From contig DASYUH010000109.1 in assembly GCA_036001465.1 (NCBI GenBank), positions 1 through 64,000 on the forward strand: a DNA stretch of 64,000 nucleotides. Direction: 5' to 3'. A program made the translations under genes and the position numbers. This DNA is from Candidatus Polarisedimenticolia bacterium (GTDB taxonomy: Bacteria; Acidobacteriota; Polarisedimenticolia; Gp22-AA2). The notes under the pieces are model-generated. The model saw nothing but the letters and a program-made list of their open reading frames with translations. It was not told the origin of the DNA and did not search any database. Positions 37,033-47,356 of the stretch are shown one piece after another (within the stretch, counting starts at the first letter, position 1; every line of letters starts with the position of its first letter).

Positions 37033-37998
37033 TCAGCGCGCGACGGCCAGTGAGTGCTGGTCGAGATGGGTGCGGTTGCGGCCGGAGCCCTTGGCGCGGT
37101 ACAGGGCGTCGTCGGCGGCCTTGACCAGGTCCTCGGGGCGCTGGATCCGGTCGTTGAGGGGATAGGTGGCCACACCGGCCGAGACGGTGACGCGGATGAC
37201 CGGGCCGGGGTCGTCCGATCCGCGGAAGCGGAAGCCTTCGGTGACGCGGCGGATGCGCTCGGCGAGGCGCTGGCCGTGCACGGCGGTGGTCTGGGGCAGG
37301 AGCGCCGCGAACTCCTCGCCGCCGTAACGGGCGATCAGGTCGGTCTCGCGCGCGGAGCGGACCATGATCTCGCCGAACTCCCGCAGCACCCGGTCGCCTG
37401 CCGGGTGGCCGTGGCGGTCGTTCACGGACTTGAAGTAGTCGATGTCGAACATGGCCAGCGTCAGACGGTTGCCATAGCGCCGGGCGCGCTTGAACTCCTC
37501 GTTCAGCCGCTCCATGAAGAACCGGAAGTTGTACAGCCCGGTCTTGTCGTCGAACTGGATGAGGCGGGACATCCGTTCGTTGGCCCGCAGCAGCTCCTTG
37601 TTGGCCATCTCCAGGGCGCGGAAGACCTCGCGCTTCTTGAGCATGGTGCGGACGCGGGTCTCGACCTCCTCGTACTGGAACGGCTTCATGATCAGATCGT
37701 CGGCGCCGCTGTCCTCGAAGATGGCGGCGCGGCGCGTGTCCTCGCGGCCGGTGAGGACGATGACCGGGACGGTGGGATCGTTCTTCTTCAGCTCGCGTGT
37801 GACGACCAGGCCGTCCACCTCGGGCATCACCTTGTCCACCATGACGAGATCGGGATGGTCGTTCCGGGCGATGGCGAGGGTCTCGCGGCCGTCCCGGGCG
37901 CAGCGCACGTAGTAGTCCTGCGACGACAGCCATTCGCGCAGGAGGCCCAAATTGTCCTCGCGATCGTCGGCGATCAGGATCTTGTAGTGATTGGGCAT
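37033..37998 (-). CDS. PleD-like response regulator diguanylate cyclase (REC-GGDEF)
   Basis: The product has 321 residues. REC domain, about residues 6-120: acidic pair Asp11/Asp12, phospho-acceptor Asp55 (LVMVDKVMP) and conserved Lys105 (MKPF). GGDEF domain, about 150-315: DKTGLYNFRFF at its start, the substrate-binding DIDYFKSVND, the active-site GGEEF at 226-230, and an intact product-inhibition site RxxD (Arg217-Asp220) five residues before it. It should make cyclic di-GMP when phosphorylated and be feedback inhibited. It lies 49 bp downstream of ftsZ on the same strand and could be co-transcribed with the end of the dcw cluster. No partner kinase is in the window. Confidence 0.92.
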   Translation of the reverse strand: MPNHYKILIADDREDNLGLLREWLSSQDYYVRCARDGRETLAIARNDHPDLVMVDKVMPEVDGLVVTRELKKNDPTVPVIVLTGREDTRRAAIFEDSGADDLIMKPFQYEEVETRVRTMLKKREVFRALEMANKELLRANERMSRLIQFDDKTGLYNFRFFMERLNEEFKRARRYGNRLTLAMFDIDYFKSVNDRHGHPAGDRVLREFGEIMVRSARETDLIARYGGEEFAALLPQTTAVHGQRLAERIRRVTEGFRFRGSDDPGPVIRVTVSAGVATYPLNDRIQRPEDLVKAADDALYRAKGSGRNRTHLDQHSLAVAR

Positions 37999-38047
37999 GC
38001 GCCCTCGGACATCCGGTCGTCAGGCCGGGTGCGCGGACAGCCTAATC

Positions 38048-39301
38048 CTACTGTTTCCTCAGGAACGTGGGAACGTCCAACTCGTCCTGCAGGGACGCGT
38101 ACCCCAGATTGACGTTGGCCTCGGCCTGGCGCGCGGTCGCCGTGCTCGCGGTCGGGGTCCCGGCCGGCATGGCGGAGGCGCGCCTCAGGAACGTCGGAGA
38201 ATCGAGATCGCGCACGACGCGTCCCTGCGGCGCGACGGCATCGACCGTGGCCGCCGGGCGGCCGTAGCCGCGCTGGACCGGCGTGGCCGCGACGGCCACC
38301 GCCTCATCGCGGTTGAAGCCGGTGGCGATGACGGTGATCTTGACCTCATCGGTCATCGCCTTGTCGATCACGGTGCCGAAGATGATGTTCGCCTCGGGAT
38401 CGGCGGTGCGCTGCACCAGGCTCGAGGCCTCGGCCACCTCGTGCAGGGTCATGTCGGTGCCGCCGGTGATGTTGATCAGGATGCCGCGGGCGCCGTCGAT
38501 CGTGGCGTCCTCGAGCAGGGGGGAGGTGATAGCGCGCTGCGCCGCCTCGATGGCGCGGTTCGGGCCGGAGGAGACGCCGGTCCCCATCAGGGCCATCCCC
38601 ATGCCGCTCATGATGGTCTTGACGTCGGCGAAGTCCAGGTTGATCTCGCCGGGGATGGTGATCAGGTCGGAGATCCCCTGCACCGCCTGGCGCAGGACGT
38701 CGTCGGCGAACAGGAAGGCGGCGCCGAGCGGCATCGCCTTGTCGACCGAGTTCAGGAGCTTCTCGTTCGGGATGCAGATGACGGTGTCGACCGCCTCCTG
38801 CAGCTCGGTGAGGCCGTTTTCGGCCTGCTCGCGGCGCTTCTTCCCTTCGAAGCCGAACGGCTTGGTGACGACGGCGACGACCAGGGCGCCGAGCTCGGAC
38901 GCCAGGCTGGCGATGATCGGCACGGCCCCCGTGCCGGTCCCGCCGCCCAGGCCGGAGGTGATGAACACCATGTCCGCCCCCTGCAGCGCCTCGATGATCT
39001 TCTCGGAGTCCTCGAGGGCCGCCTGCCGGCCGATGTCGGGGTTGCTGCCGGCCCCCAGCCCCTTGGTCAGCTTGGCGCCGATCTGGATCTTCAGAGGCGC
39101 GCGCGACCCCTTCAGCGCCTGGCAGTCGGTGTTGGCCACCATGAACTCCACCCCCTGCAGGTTGGTGGAGATCATGCGGTTGACGGCGTTGCTGCCGCCT
39201 CCGCCGACGCCGATCACCTTGATGTTGGCTCCGACCGCCTTGTTCTCGTCGAAGGAGAGCCGCAATGCGCCTCTCTGTTCCTTGTCGTCCATCAGGATCA
39301 T
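38048..39301 (-). CDS. ftsZ: Cell division GTPase FtsZ
   Basis: The product has 417 residues. It polymerises into the division ring with GTP. Visible are [12 protein letters not shown], the tubulin signature GGGTGTG (119-125), the GTPase domain through the T7 loop ([11 protein letters not shown]), and a C-terminal peptide DVPTFLRKQ that should bind FtsA. A similar SPTFLRR occurs about 55 residues earlier, so the tail may hold two binding peptides. The start at 39301 has GGGAGGG at 5-nt spacing, favouring it over the ATG at 39292. It lies 11 bp after ftsA and is the last gene of the dcw cluster. Confidence 0.98.
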   Translation of the reverse strand: MILMDDKEQRGALRLSFDENKAVGANIKVIGVGGGGSNAVNRMISTNLQGVEFMVANTDCQALKGSRAPLKIQIGAKLTKGLGAGSNPDIGRQAALEDSEKIIEALQGADMVFITSGLGGGTGTGAVPIIASLASELGALVVAVVTKPFGFEGKKRREQAENGLTELQEAVDTVICIPNEKLLNSVDKAMPLGAAFLFADDVLRQAVQGISDLITIPGEINLDFADVKTIMSGMGMALMGTGVSSGPNRAIEAAQRAITSPLLEDATIDGARGILINITGGTDMTLHEVAEASSLVQRTADPEANIIFGTVIDKAMTDEVKITVIATGFNRDEAVAVAATPVQRGYGRPAATVDAVAPQGRVVRDLDSPTFLRRASAMPAGTPTASTATARQAEANVNLGYASLQDELDVPTFLRKQ

Positions 39302-39312
39302 GTGACCCTCCC

Positions 39313-40548
39313 TTAAAAGAGTTCGCTCAACCAGCCCTTCACCATGTCTCCCATCCGCGACAGGACGAACGGGTGCGGCATCTTCATCGGCGCCTTCAGG
39401 CGCTGGCGCGCCCCGTACATCGCCAGGCCGACCACCGTGCTGTGCTGCGGCGTCGCGACCGCCTCGGCGAGGCCCCCCAGGCCCACCGGGGCGCCGCGGC
39501 GCACCGGCATGTTCAGCGTGCGCTCGGCGACTTCCTGGATCCCCTCGAGCATCGAGCCGCCGCCCGTGAGGACGATGCCCGCGTGCAGCGACCGGTCGAA
39601 GGCGCTGCGCGCGAACTCCTCGGCGATGAGCGCGAAGATCTCCTCCACCCGCGGCTGGATGATCTCGCAGAGAAGCGTGCGCGACAGGACGCGGGGCTTG
39701 CGCCCGCCCACGGTCGGCACCTCCACCGTGTCCTCCTCGCCCACCAGGGACGCCAGGGCGCAGCCGTGCTTCTTCTTGATGCGCTCGGCCTCCGGGATCG
39801 GCGTGCGCAGGCCGACGGCGATGTCGTTGGTGACGTGCTCGCCGCCGGTCGGCAGGGCGGCGATGTGGCGGATGGCGCCGCGCTCGAAGATCACGAGGTC
39901 GGTTGTGCCGGCGCCGATGTCGATGAGCGCCACGCCCATCTCCTTCTCGTCGGGGGTCAGGACGGCGTCGGCGGCGGCGAGCTGCTCCAGGACGATCTCC
40001 TCCACCTCCACGCCGGCGCGGTTGACGCTGTTGACCAGGTTCTGCGCCGCCGCGACCGAGGCCGTGACGATGTGCACGTTGGCCTGCAGCTTGGTGCCGG
40101 TCATGCCGGCCGGATCGTGGATGCCATCCTGGTCGTCGACCATGAACTCCTGCGGCAGGACGTGGAAGATCTCGCGCTCCGGCGGGATGTTCACGGCGCG
40201 GGCCGAGGCCAGGACGCGGTCGACGTCGTCGCGCGTCACCTCGCGATCGCGCCCCGGAATCGAGATGACGCCGCGGCTGTTCAGGCCGCGCACGTGCGCG
40301 CCGGCGACGCCGACGAAGGCGCGATCGGCGGTGCAGCCGGCCACCAGCTCGGCCTCCTCGACCGCCTGCTTGATCGAGCCGACGCAGGAATCCAGGTTGA
40401 CCACGACCCCCTTGCGCATGCCTCGGGAGGGGGCGGACCCGAGCCCGATGATGTCGATCGCCCCACCCTCCCGGGGCTCGGCGATCAGGACGCTTACCTT
40501 GGTGGTGCCGATGTCCAGTCCCACGATGTGGGTGCCGGGTCGTGCCAT
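39313..40548 (-). CDS. ftsA: Cell division actin-like protein FtsA
   Basis: The product has 411 residues. It tethers FtsZ to the membrane. Actin-fold ATP-binding loops are visible as [13 protein letters not shown] (about residues 10-22) and [14 protein letters not shown], with LTGGGSML for the adenosine motif. The 1C domain ([16 protein letters not shown]) is present. The C-terminus [12 protein letters not shown] is an amphipathic membrane-targeting helix. It starts 1 bp after the ftsQ stop and precedes ftsZ by 11 bp. Confidence 0.97.
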   Translation of the reverse strand: MARPGTHIVGLDIGTTKVSVLIAEPREGGAIDIIGLGSAPSRGMRKGVVVNLDSCVGSIKQAVEEAELVAGCTADRAFVGVAGAHVRGLNSRGVISIPGRDREVTRDDVDRVLASARAVNIPPEREIFHVLPQEFMVDDQDGIHDPAGMTGTKLQANVHIVTASVAAAQNLVNSVNRAGVEVEEIVLEQLAAADAVLTPDEKEMGVALIDIGAGTTDLVIFERGAIRHIAALPTGGEHVTNDIAVGLRTPIPEAERIKKKHGCALASLVGEEDTVEVPTVGGRKPRVLSRTLLCEIIQPRVEEIFALIAEEFARSAFDRSLHAGIVLTGGGSMLEGIQEVAERTLNMPVRRGAPVGLGGLAEAVATPQHSTVVGLAMYGARQRLKAPMKMPHPFVLSRMGDMVKGWLSELF

Positions 40549-40549
40549 G

Positions 40550-41422
40550 TCAGTCTCCCCTGTTGCTGTTCGAGGCCACGAGAGGGCGGAACACGATGCG
40601 GTCCTTGAACCTCAGGTCGACGTAGGCGCCGTCGCCGAAATCGGTGGCGAGATAGTCGCGCAGCGTCAGGTATCGATCGAGGTTTTCCCCGAAATCCACC
40701 GGGTCCAGCCGGACCGCCGCCCCCCCCTTGTTCATGCGCAGATCCATCCGGTCGTCGCGCGTCAGGTCCACCTCCGAAACCTCCTTCGCCAGGGACGGAT
40801 ACGATGCCTGAAGGTATTCGACCAGCGCCACGCCCCGCGCCATCTGCCGGCGCATGCGGTCGGGGTTCCGCTCGTCGATCCCGATGAAGATCGGCAGCGA
40901 GTAGTCCTGCGTCTGGCCGCCGTAGGGATCGATCGGCACCCCCTCTCCGTCCACCAGCCAGACCCGGTCGCGCAGGGCCGCCAGGCCGCGTGGGACGCGC
41001 TCCTCGATGGCGCAGAACAGGCCGTCGGGGAGGACGCGCTTGACGACGGCGCGCTTCACCCAGCGGCGCTCCTCCAGATCGCGGCCGAGGCGGGCCGGAT
41101 CGAGGCGGAAGATGTTCCGCCCGAGGTGGCGCTGCAGCACGCGCCGCAGCTCGCCGGCGGAGGCGTAGCGCGTCTCGGAGAAGTCGATGCGCCGCAGCAG
41201 GAACCGCGGAGAATGCCTCACGTACCGGCGGGCGCCCCAGGCCGCGCCGCCGAGGACGGCCAGCGCGCACAGGGGAACCGCCAGCAGGAGACCGCTCCTG
41301 AATCGCCGGCGCCGCAGGACCTGCCCGCCGCGCCCCCGCCTGAGAATGCGGAGCGGCTCGGCGCCGGCGGAGCGCGCCGCCTCCCGGGTGTTCGTTGCGA
41401 TGCGCCGGCGCTTCAGGTCCAT
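40550..41422 (-). CDS. ftsQ: Cell division protein FtsQ
   Basis: The product has 290 residues from the ATG at 41422. A basic cytoplasmic N-terminus is followed by one membrane helix (GLLLAVPLCALAVLGGAAW, about residues 45-63), a POTRA domain (FLLRRIDFSETRYASAGEL through VVKRVLPDGLFCAIEERVP) and the FtsQ beta domain (VWLVDGEGVPIDPYG, YVDLRFKDRIVFRPL). The frame is open well upstream, but that part is antisense-like coding inside murB. GAGGTGG just before 41422 and the 10-bp overlap with the murB stop fix the start. There is no ddl gene between murB and ftsQ, unlike in many proteobacteria. Confidence 0.92.
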   Translation of the reverse strand: MDLKRRRIATNTREAARSAGAEPLRILRRGRGGQVLRRRRFRSGLLLAVPLCALAVLGGAAWGARRYVRHSPRFLLRRIDFSETRYASAGELRRVLQRHLGRNIFRLDPARLGRDLEERRWVKRAVVKRVLPDGLFCAIEERVPRGLAALRDRVWLVDGEGVPIDPYGGQTQDYSLPIFIGIDERNPDRMRRQMARGVALVEYLQASYPSLAKEVSEVDLTRDDRMDLRMNKGGAAVRLDPVDFGENLDRYLTLRDYLATDFGDGAYVDLRFKDRIVFRPLVASNSNRGD

Positions 41423-42336
41423 ACCACCACCTCGGTCTCGAGCGTGATGCCGGTCTTCCTGCTCACCTCGTCCCGGATCCGGTCGATCAGGGCCGCGACG
41501 TCCGCGTGGGTCGCGCCGCCCCGGTTGACGATGAAGTTGGCGTGGACCTCCGACACCGCCGCCTGCCCGACGGCGACGCCCTTGAGCCCGCAGGAGTCGA
41601 TCAATTTCCCGGCGTGATCGTCCGGCGGATTCCTGAACATGCAGCCGGCGTTCCTGGCGGCGGTCGGCTGCGTCGCCACGCGCCGATCGTGGAACGACTT
41701 CATCCTCTCCTTGACCCGCGCCGGATCGTCCGGCGTCAGGCTCAGGGTCGCCGCCGCCACGAAGCGGTCGCCGACGCCCGGGCTCTGCCGGTACGCGAAG
41801 GTCCCCGGCCCGGTGAACAGGTCCTCGATCTCGCCGCGCCGCGACACGGCCAGGAACGACGAGACGGCGTCGCCGAACATCCCCTCGTGCCAGCCGGCGT
41901 TCATGCGCACGCACCCGCCGACGCTCCCCGGGATCCCCTCGGCGAACTCGATGCCCGAGAGGCCGGCGGCGGCCACCCGCTTCGCCAGCTTCGGCACCGA
42001 ATAGCCGGCGCCGACGCGCACCGTCTCCCGGACGATCTCGGGCGCCGTGTCGAGGCCCTCGGACGAGATGACGACGAAGGACGGCCCCGCGTCGGCGACC
42101 AGGAGGTTCGAGCCGGCCCCCAGGTAGTCGAACGGCACGTCCGCCTCGGCGAAGCGCTCCAGGACGTCGGCGAGGTCCTCGGCCCGGGCGGGGACCAGGA
42201 AGAGGCGCGCCGGCCCGCCGACGCCGAGCGACGTGCGCGTCCTGAGCGCCACGTTGCGCAGGACATGCACCTTGGATTCGGCCAGGATCGACTCGGCCTC
42301 CGCCACCCAGTCTTTCGCCGCCATCGTCAGCACCAC
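41413..42336 (-). CDS. murB: UDP-N-acetylenolpyruvoylglucosamine reductase MurB
   Basis: The product has 307 residues. This flavoenzyme reduces enolpyruvyl-UDP-GlcNAc to UDP-MurNAc. FAD-binding features are LGVGGPARLFLVP, YLGAGSNLLVAD, GIPGSVGGCVRMNAGWHEG and AYRQSPG. The catalytic proton-donor position lies in NAGCMFRNP, where Cys replaces the more familiar Ser; this variant occurs in type II MurB proteins. The start is GTG 42336, with ATG 42324 as an alternative. It lies 4 bp after murC and overlaps ftsQ by 10 bp. Confidence 0.96.
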   Translation of the reverse strand: MVLTMAAKDWVAEAESILAESKVHVLRNVALRTRTSLGVGGPARLFLVPARAEDLADVLERFAEADVPFDYLGAGSNLLVADAGPSFVVISSEGLDTAPEIVRETVRVGAGYSVPKLAKRVAAAGLSGIEFAEGIPGSVGGCVRMNAGWHEGMFGDAVSSFLAVSRRGEIEDLFTGPGTFAYRQSPGVGDRFVAAATLSLTPDDPARVKERMKSFHDRRVATQPTAARNAGCMFRNPPDDHAGKLIDSCGLKGVAVGQAAVSEVHANFIVNRGGATHADVAALIDRIRDEVSRKTGITLETEVVVWT

Positions 42337-42340
42337 CCGC

Positions 42341-43723
42341 TCATGTCTTCCCCGGCAGGCGTTTCAGGAACTCGTCGCCGGCCTTGTAGACGCTGCCGGC
42401 CCCCATCGTGATCACCATGTCTCCCTCGCGCGCCCGCTCCAGGAGCCAGGCCGGGACGTCCTTGATGTCCCGCACCAGCGTCACGTCCTTGTGGCCGTGC
42501 TCCTCGATGGCCCGCGCCACGCCCTCGGCCGTGACTCCCGCGATCGGCGTCTCGCCGGCCGGATAGATGTCACACACGGCGAGGACGTCGGCGTCGTAGA
42601 AGCAGCGCCCGAACTCGCCGAGGAGGGCCTGGACGCGCGAGTACCGGTGCGGCTGGAACACCACCACGGTCCGGCGGCCGAAGCCCTTCTTGGCGGCGGA
42701 GAGAGTGGCCAGGATCTCCGAGGGGTGGTGGCCGTAGTCGTCGATGACCATGATCCCGGACGCCTCCCCCTTGAGCTGGAAGCGCCGATCGGCGCCGCTG
42801 AAGCGGGCCATCTCGGCGAGGATCGTCTCGAACGGCATCTCGAGATCGAGCCCCACGGCGATCGCCGCCAGGGAGTTCTGGATGCTGTGGCGCCCCGGCA
42901 CGCGCAGGCTCACGCGCCCGAGCTTCTTCCCCTGCAGCCGGACCGCGTAGGCCGACTTGAACCCCTCCAGCTCGACGTCGGTGGCCGACAGGTCGGCCTG
43001 GGCCGAGAAGCCGTAGGTCACGACGCGGCGCGACAGGCGCGGCAGGATCTCCTGCACGCCCGGGTCGTCCAGGCAGACGATGCCGACGCCGTAGAACGGG
43101 ACCTTGTTGAGGAAATCGACGAACGAGTCCTGCAGCCGGGACAGGGCGCCGTAGTGATCGAGGTGCTCGGCGTCGATGTTGGTCACCACGGCGATGGTCG
43201 GCGTCAGGCGCAGGAAGGAGCCGTCGCTCTCGTCGGCCTCGGCCACCAGCAGGTCGCCCTTGCCCAGCTTGGCGTTGCTGCCGATCACCCCGAGCCGGCC
43301 GCCGATGATGATGGTCGGATCGAGCCCCGCGCCCGACAGGACCTGGGCGACCATCGAGGTGGTCGTCGTCTTGCCGTGCGATCCGGCGATGGCGATGCCG
43401 TACTTGATGCGCATGAGCTCGGCCAGCATCTCGGCGCGCGGGATGACCGGGACCTGGCGCCTTCGGGCCTCCAGCACCTCGGGGTTGTCGGGGCGCACGG
43501 CGGACGACACGACGACCACGTCGGCGTCCCCGATGTGCTCCGCCCGGTGGCCGCGGGCGATGGTGCCGCCGAGCCCGCGCAGGCGCTGCACAATCGCCCC
43601 CTCCTCGAGATCGGAGCCGGTCACCTGGTACCCCAGGTTGATCAGGACCTCGGCGATGCCGCTCATGCCGCTGCCGCCGATCCCCACGAAGTGGATGCGG
43701 CGCGTCTTCCGGAGCATCACCAT
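42341..43723 (-). CDS. murC: UDP-N-acetylmuramate-L-alanine ligase MurC
   Basis: The product has 460 residues. It adds the first residue of the stem peptide with ATP. The N-terminal UDP-binding motif is [15 protein letters not shown], the ATP P-loop is [13 protein letters not shown], and the Mur-ligase central signature appears as [22 protein letters not shown] marks the C-terminal domain and is typical of MurC. It lies between murG and murB on the same strand. Confidence 0.97.
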   Translation of the reverse strand: MVMLRKTRRIHFVGIGGSGMSGIAEVLINLGYQVTGSDLEEGAIVQRLRGLGGTIARGHRAEHIGDADVVVVSSAVRPDNPEVLEARRRQVPVIPRAEMLAELMRIKYGIAIAGSHGKTTTTSMVAQVLSGAGLDPTIIIGGRLGVIGSNAKLGKGDLLVAEADESDGSFLRLTPTIAVVTNIDAEHLDHYGALSRLQDSFVDFLNKVPFYGVGIVCLDDPGVQEILPRLSRRVVTYGFSAQADLSATDVELEGFKSAYAVRLQGKKLGRVSLRVPGRHSIQNSLAAIAVGLDLEMPFETILAEMARFSGADRRFQLKGEASGIMVIDDYGHHPSEILATLSAAKKGFGRRTVVVFQPHRYSRVQALLGEFGRCFYDADVLAVCDIYPAGETPIAGVTAEGVARAIEEHGHKDVTLVRDIKDVPAWLLERAREGDMVITMGAGSVYKAGDEFLKRLPGKT

Positions 43724-43751
43724 GGCCGCCTCCCGCCGGGCGCGCGCCCGC

Positions 43752-44828
43752 TCATGCGAGCATCTCCTCGATCATGTCCACGATGCGCGCCGCGGCGTCG
43801 GGGCGGGCCAGGGTCGCGACGGAGCGCTCCATGGCCATGACGCGCGTCGGATCGCCGCGCAGGGCCAGGATCTCGCGGGCGAGCGACTCGCCGGTCAGGG
43901 CGGACTCGTCCATCAGGATCGCGGCGCCCGTGTCGGACAGCTTGCGGGCGTTGAAGCGCTGGTGGTCGTGCGCCGAGGTGGGCAGGGGGACCAGGATCGA
44001 CGCCTTGCCGCAGGCCGCGATCTCCGACACGCTGCTGGCGCCGGCCCGGGAGATCACCAGGTCGGCCCACTCGTACGCCTCGCGGATCGCCGTGATGTAG
44101 GGGACGACGGCGGCCTCGAATCCCAGGGCTTGGTACGCGGCCGAGACGCGCTCGAAGTCGGCCTGTCCGGTCCCGTGGGTGAAGCGCAGCCCGAGGCGGC
44201 TCGCGACGAGAAGGGGCAGGGCGTCGATGACCGCCCCGTTCAGGGCCTTCGCCCCCTGGCTGCCGCCGAAGATCAGCACGTTGAACGTATCCCCCCGGGT
44301 CTTGCGCTTCGCCCCGCGGAACCCGGCGCGGATCGGATTGCCCGACAGCTCGCCGCGGCCGCCGAACGAGTGCTTCGTCTCCTCGAACGACACCGCCACC
44401 TTGCGCACCACGGGGGCCAGGATCTTGTTGGTCAGGCCCGGGCGGTAGTTCTGCTCGTGGATCAGGCTGGGCAGGCGGAGCGTCACCGCGGCCATCACCA
44501 TCGGGCCGGAGGCGTACCCTCCGACCCCGATCACCGCCTTCGGCTTCATCTTCATGAGCTCCCGGATCGCTTCGAGATACCCGGCCACCGCCCGTCCGAT
44601 CCCGCGCACCCTTCCGGCCCACGACTTCCCGACCACGCCCCCGCTCGACACCGCGATCAGGCGGTACCCGTGCGCGGCCAGGATGCGGCGCTCCAGCTCG
44701 GTCCCCGCGCCGGCGAAGACGATCTCGACCCCGCGGCGCCGCGACGCCAGCTCCTCGGCGATGGCGATGCCGGGATACAGGTGCCCTCCCGTCCCGCCGC
44801 CGGCGATGACGAACGTCTCGGCCGCCAT
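43752..44828 (-). CDS. murG: N-acetylglucosaminyltransferase MurG
   Basis: The product has 358 residues. It transfers GlcNAc onto lipid I to form lipid II at the inner face of the membrane. Diagnostic segments are the N-terminal glycine loop [30 protein letters not shown], the second glycine loop [11 protein letters not shown], and the donor-binding [17 protein letters not shown]. It lies between ftsW (43 bp) and murC (28 bp). Confidence 0.97.
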   Translation of the reverse strand: MAAETFVIAGGGTGGHLYPGIAIAEELASRRRGVEIVFAGAGTELERRILAAHGYRLIAVSSGGVVGKSWAGRVRGIGRAVAGYLEAIRELMKMKPKAVIGVGGYASGPMVMAAVTLRLPSLIHEQNYRPGLTNKILAPVVRKVAVSFEETKHSFGGRGELSGNPIRAGFRGAKRKTRGDTFNVLIFGGSQGAKALNGAVIDALPLLVASRLGLRFTHGTGQADFERVSAAYQALGFEAAVVPYITAIREAYEWADLVISRAGASSVSEIAACGKASILVPLPTSAHDHQRFNARKLSDTGAAILMDESALTGESLAREILALRGDPTRVMAMERSVATLARPDAAARIVDMIEEMLA

Positions 44829-44871
44829 CTCTCCCCTGGGAGCCGGCCCGAATCCCGGGCCGGATCCCGCC

Positions 44872-45963
44872 CTACGAGGAGTGCTGCGAGATGTTCAGCA
44901 GCACACCGAGGGCGCACAGGCTGACGACCAGGCTCGATCCGCCGTACGACAGGAACGGCAGAGGGATCCCCTTGGTCGGCATCAATCCGAGCGTCACCGC
45001 CATGTTCATCATCGCCTGCGCGACCAGCCAGGTCGTGATCCCCATGCCGAGGTAATACCCGCCGCGGTCGGGGGCTCCGATCGCCGCCATGACGCCGCGC
45101 CAGAACAGGACGCCGAAGGCGGCGATCACCGCCGCCGCGCCGAGGAGCCCCAGTTCCTCGGAGATCACCGAGAAGATGAAATCGGTGTGCGGCTCCGGCA
45201 GGAAGAACAGCTTCTGGCGGCTCTCGCCCACCCCCTGCCCGTGCAGGCCGCCGCTCGCCACGGCCAGGATCGACTGGCGCACCTGAAAGCCGGCCCCGAG
45301 CGGATCGTCCTCCGGGTTCATGAACGACAGGATGCGGCGCACGCGGTACGGCGCCTGCAGGATCATCAGCCCGAGGGCCAGGAGACAGCCGCCCCCCGAG
45401 ACGACGAGATACCGCCAGCGCAGCCCGGCGAGGAACAGGATGACGATCGCCACGAGCACGTAGATCGCCGCGGTCCCGAGATCGGGCTGCAGGTAGACCA
45501 GGAGCGCGAGCTGGCCGACGACGACGGCGCACGGGATGATGGTCCCCACGACGTCGTTCACCTGCGCCTCCTTGCGCGCCATCAGGTAGGCGAGGAACAG
45601 GACCAGCGCCAGCTTGGCGATCTCGGACGGCTGGATCTGCACCGGGCCGAGGACGATCCAGCGGTGCACCTGGTGCGTCCGATCGGCGACCAGGGCGCCG
45701 ATCAGGAGAAGCGTGCTGACCAGGAGGGCGAAGTAGACCAGCGGCCGCTTCAGGAGCCGCCGGTAGTCCACGTGCATCGCCGCCACCATGCATCCGAGCC
45801 CGGCGACCGCGGCGGCCGACTGCTTCAGGAGGAAGTGGTGCGCCCCTCCGAAGCGCTCCATGGCGATGACCGCCGAGGCGCTGTAAATCATCAGGAGGCC
45901 GAACAGCGTGAGACCGACCCCCACCCCGAACAGCGTCTTGTCGAACGCCAGCTTGCGCGCCAT
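44872..45963 (-). CDS. ftsW: Lipid II polymerase FtsW
   Basis: The product has 363 residues with about ten membrane helices. The SEDS-family glycosyltransferase polymerises lipid II at the septum. Signature stretches are RWIVLGPVQIQPSEIAKLA, YLQPDLGTA with the catalytic-site Asp, EPHTDFIFSVISEELG, and PLPFLSYGGSSLVVSL near the end. The start ATG shares one base with the murD stop (TGATG), which supports 45963 over a much longer upstream reading. Position in a dcw cluster supports FtsW rather than RodA. Confidence 0.95.
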   Translation of the reverse strand: MARKLAFDKTLFGVGVGLTLFGLLMIYSASAVIAMERFGGAHHFLLKQSAAAVAGLGCMVAAMHVDYRRLLKRPLVYFALLVSTLLLIGALVADRTHQVHRWIVLGPVQIQPSEIAKLALVLFLAYLMARKEAQVNDVVGTIIPCAVVVGQLALLVYLQPDLGTAAIYVLVAIVILFLAGLRWRYLVVSGGGCLLALGLMILQAPYRVRRILSFMNPEDDPLGAGFQVRQSILAVASGGLHGQGVGESRQKLFFLPEPHTDFIFSVISEELGLLGAAAVIAAFGVLFWRGVMAAIGAPDRGGYYLGMGITTWLVAQAMMNMAVTLGLMPTKGIPLPFLSYGGSSLVVSLCALGVLLNISQHSS

Positions 45964-47351
45964 CAGCCCCCCGCCTCGAGCGCCAGGACGAGCCGGCGGA
46001 AGTCCTCGCCGCGCGCCTCGAACCCCGTGTACTGGTCGTACGAGGCGCACGCCGGCGCCAGCAGGACCACGCCCGCCGCGGGGGCCACGGATCGGGCCGC
46101 CTCGACCGCCTCGGCCATCGTGACCACCTTCGTCGTCGGGACGGCGGCGCCGATCTGGGAGGCGATCGCGTCGCGCGCCTGGCCCATCAGGACCAGGTGC
46201 TCCACCCGGCCGCGGATGAGGGGTAGGAGCTCCGTGAAGTCCCCCCCCTTGTCCTTGCCGCCCAGGATCAGCACGACATTCCGCGGGAAGCTCTCGAGCG
46301 ATTTCATCGTGGCGGCGACGTTGGTCGCCTTGGAGTCGTTGAAGTAGGCGACCCCGCCGACCTGGCGCACCTTCTCCAGGCGGTGCGGCAGTCCCCGGAA
46401 GGAGGCCAGGCCGCGCTCGGCCCTGGGCAGGGGGACCCCGCACAGGTCGGCGATGAGGAGGGCCGTCATGACGTTCTCGATGTTGTGCGCGCCGAACAGC
46501 GTCACCTTCTCCAGGGGAATCGACCGGATCTCGCGCCCGCCGCTGCGCACGACGATGGAGGCGTCCCTGAGAAAGGCTCCGTCCTCGACCTCGAGGGCGC
46601 GGCTGAAGGGATGCAGGCGCGACTTCAGCGTCCCGGCCATCCCCCACACCTCGGGATCGTCCCGGTTCAGGATGGCGTTGTCGGCCGGCCCCTGGTTCTT
46701 GAAGATGCGCGTCTTGGCGTGGTAGTACGACAGAGGGCTGTCGTAGCGGTCCAGGTGGTCCGGAGCCAGGTTCAAGAGCGCGGCGATCCAGGGACGGAAG
46801 GTGTCGATCGCCTCGAGCTGGAACGACGACAGCTCGACCACATAGTAGTGGTCCGGCGCGTCGCGCGGGATCAGGTCGGTCAGAGGCAGGCCGATGTTGC
46901 CGCAGGCGGTCGCCTTGAGCCCGGCGCCGGAGAGGAGATGGGCGGTCAGGGCGGTCGTGGTGCTCTTGCCGTTCGTGCCGGTGATGCCGATCAGGATCCC
47001 CTGCAGGAACCAGGAGGCGAGCTCGATCTCCCCGACCACGCGCACGCCTCGGCGGCGCGCCTCGGCGATCGGCGCGATGGACAGCGGCACCCCGGGGCTG
47101 ACCGCGACGAGATCGGCGGCCGCGAAGGTGTCGGAGGAGTGCATTCCGAGCTCGAGCTTCGCGCCGTCTCTGGCCAGCTCGGCCACGGCGGGACCGAGCT
47201 CCTCCCAGCCGCGCACGTCCGTGAGGACGACCCGGGCCTGCCGGGACAGCAGGAAGCGGGCCATGGCCAGGCCGCTGGCCTGGGCGCCTACGACGACGAC
47301 CCTGCTGCCGCCGAGCTTCGGCGGGGACGGGTGCTCCTTGATCGCGTGCAT
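45963..47351 (-). CDS. murD: UDP-N-acetylmuramoylalanine-D-glutamate ligase MurD
   Basis: The product has 462 residues from the ATG at 47351. It adds D-Glu to UDP-MurNAc-L-Ala. The N-terminal Rossmann-like motif is VVVVGAQASGLAMARFL, the ATP loop is GITGTNGKSTTTAL, and NDSKATNVAATMKSLESF with ILGGKDKGGDFTEL is characteristic of MurD. A longer in-frame extension upstream is antisense-like sequence inside mraY and was discarded. It starts 5 bp after the mraY stop. Confidence 0.96.
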   Translation of the reverse strand: MHAIKEHPSPPKLGGSRVVVVGAQASGLAMARFLLSRQARVVLTDVRGWEELGPAVAELARDGAKLELGMHSSDTFAAADLVAVSPGVPLSIAPIAEARRRGVRVVGEIELASWFLQGILIGITGTNGKSTTTALTAHLLSGAGLKATACGNIGLPLTDLIPRDAPDHYYVVELSSFQLEAIDTFRPWIAALLNLAPDHLDRYDSPLSYYHAKTRIFKNQGPADNAILNRDDPEVWGMAGTLKSRLHPFSRALEVEDGAFLRDASIVVRSGGREIRSIPLEKVTLFGAHNIENVMTALLIADLCGVPLPRAERGLASFRGLPHRLEKVRQVGGVAYFNDSKATNVAATMKSLESFPRNVVLILGGKDKGGDFTELLPLIRGRVEHLVLMGQARDAIASQIGAAVPTTKVVTMAEAVEAARSVAPAAGVVLLAPACASYDQYTGFEARGEDFRRLVLALEAGG

Positions 47352-47356
47352 GGCTC

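Noticed and set aside
45964-46647. Longer starts for ftsW, and likewise for murD, murE, ftsQ and ftsL
   Set aside because: The extensions are out-of-frame readings of the preceding dcw gene, and family lengths and ribosome-binding sites support the internal starts.
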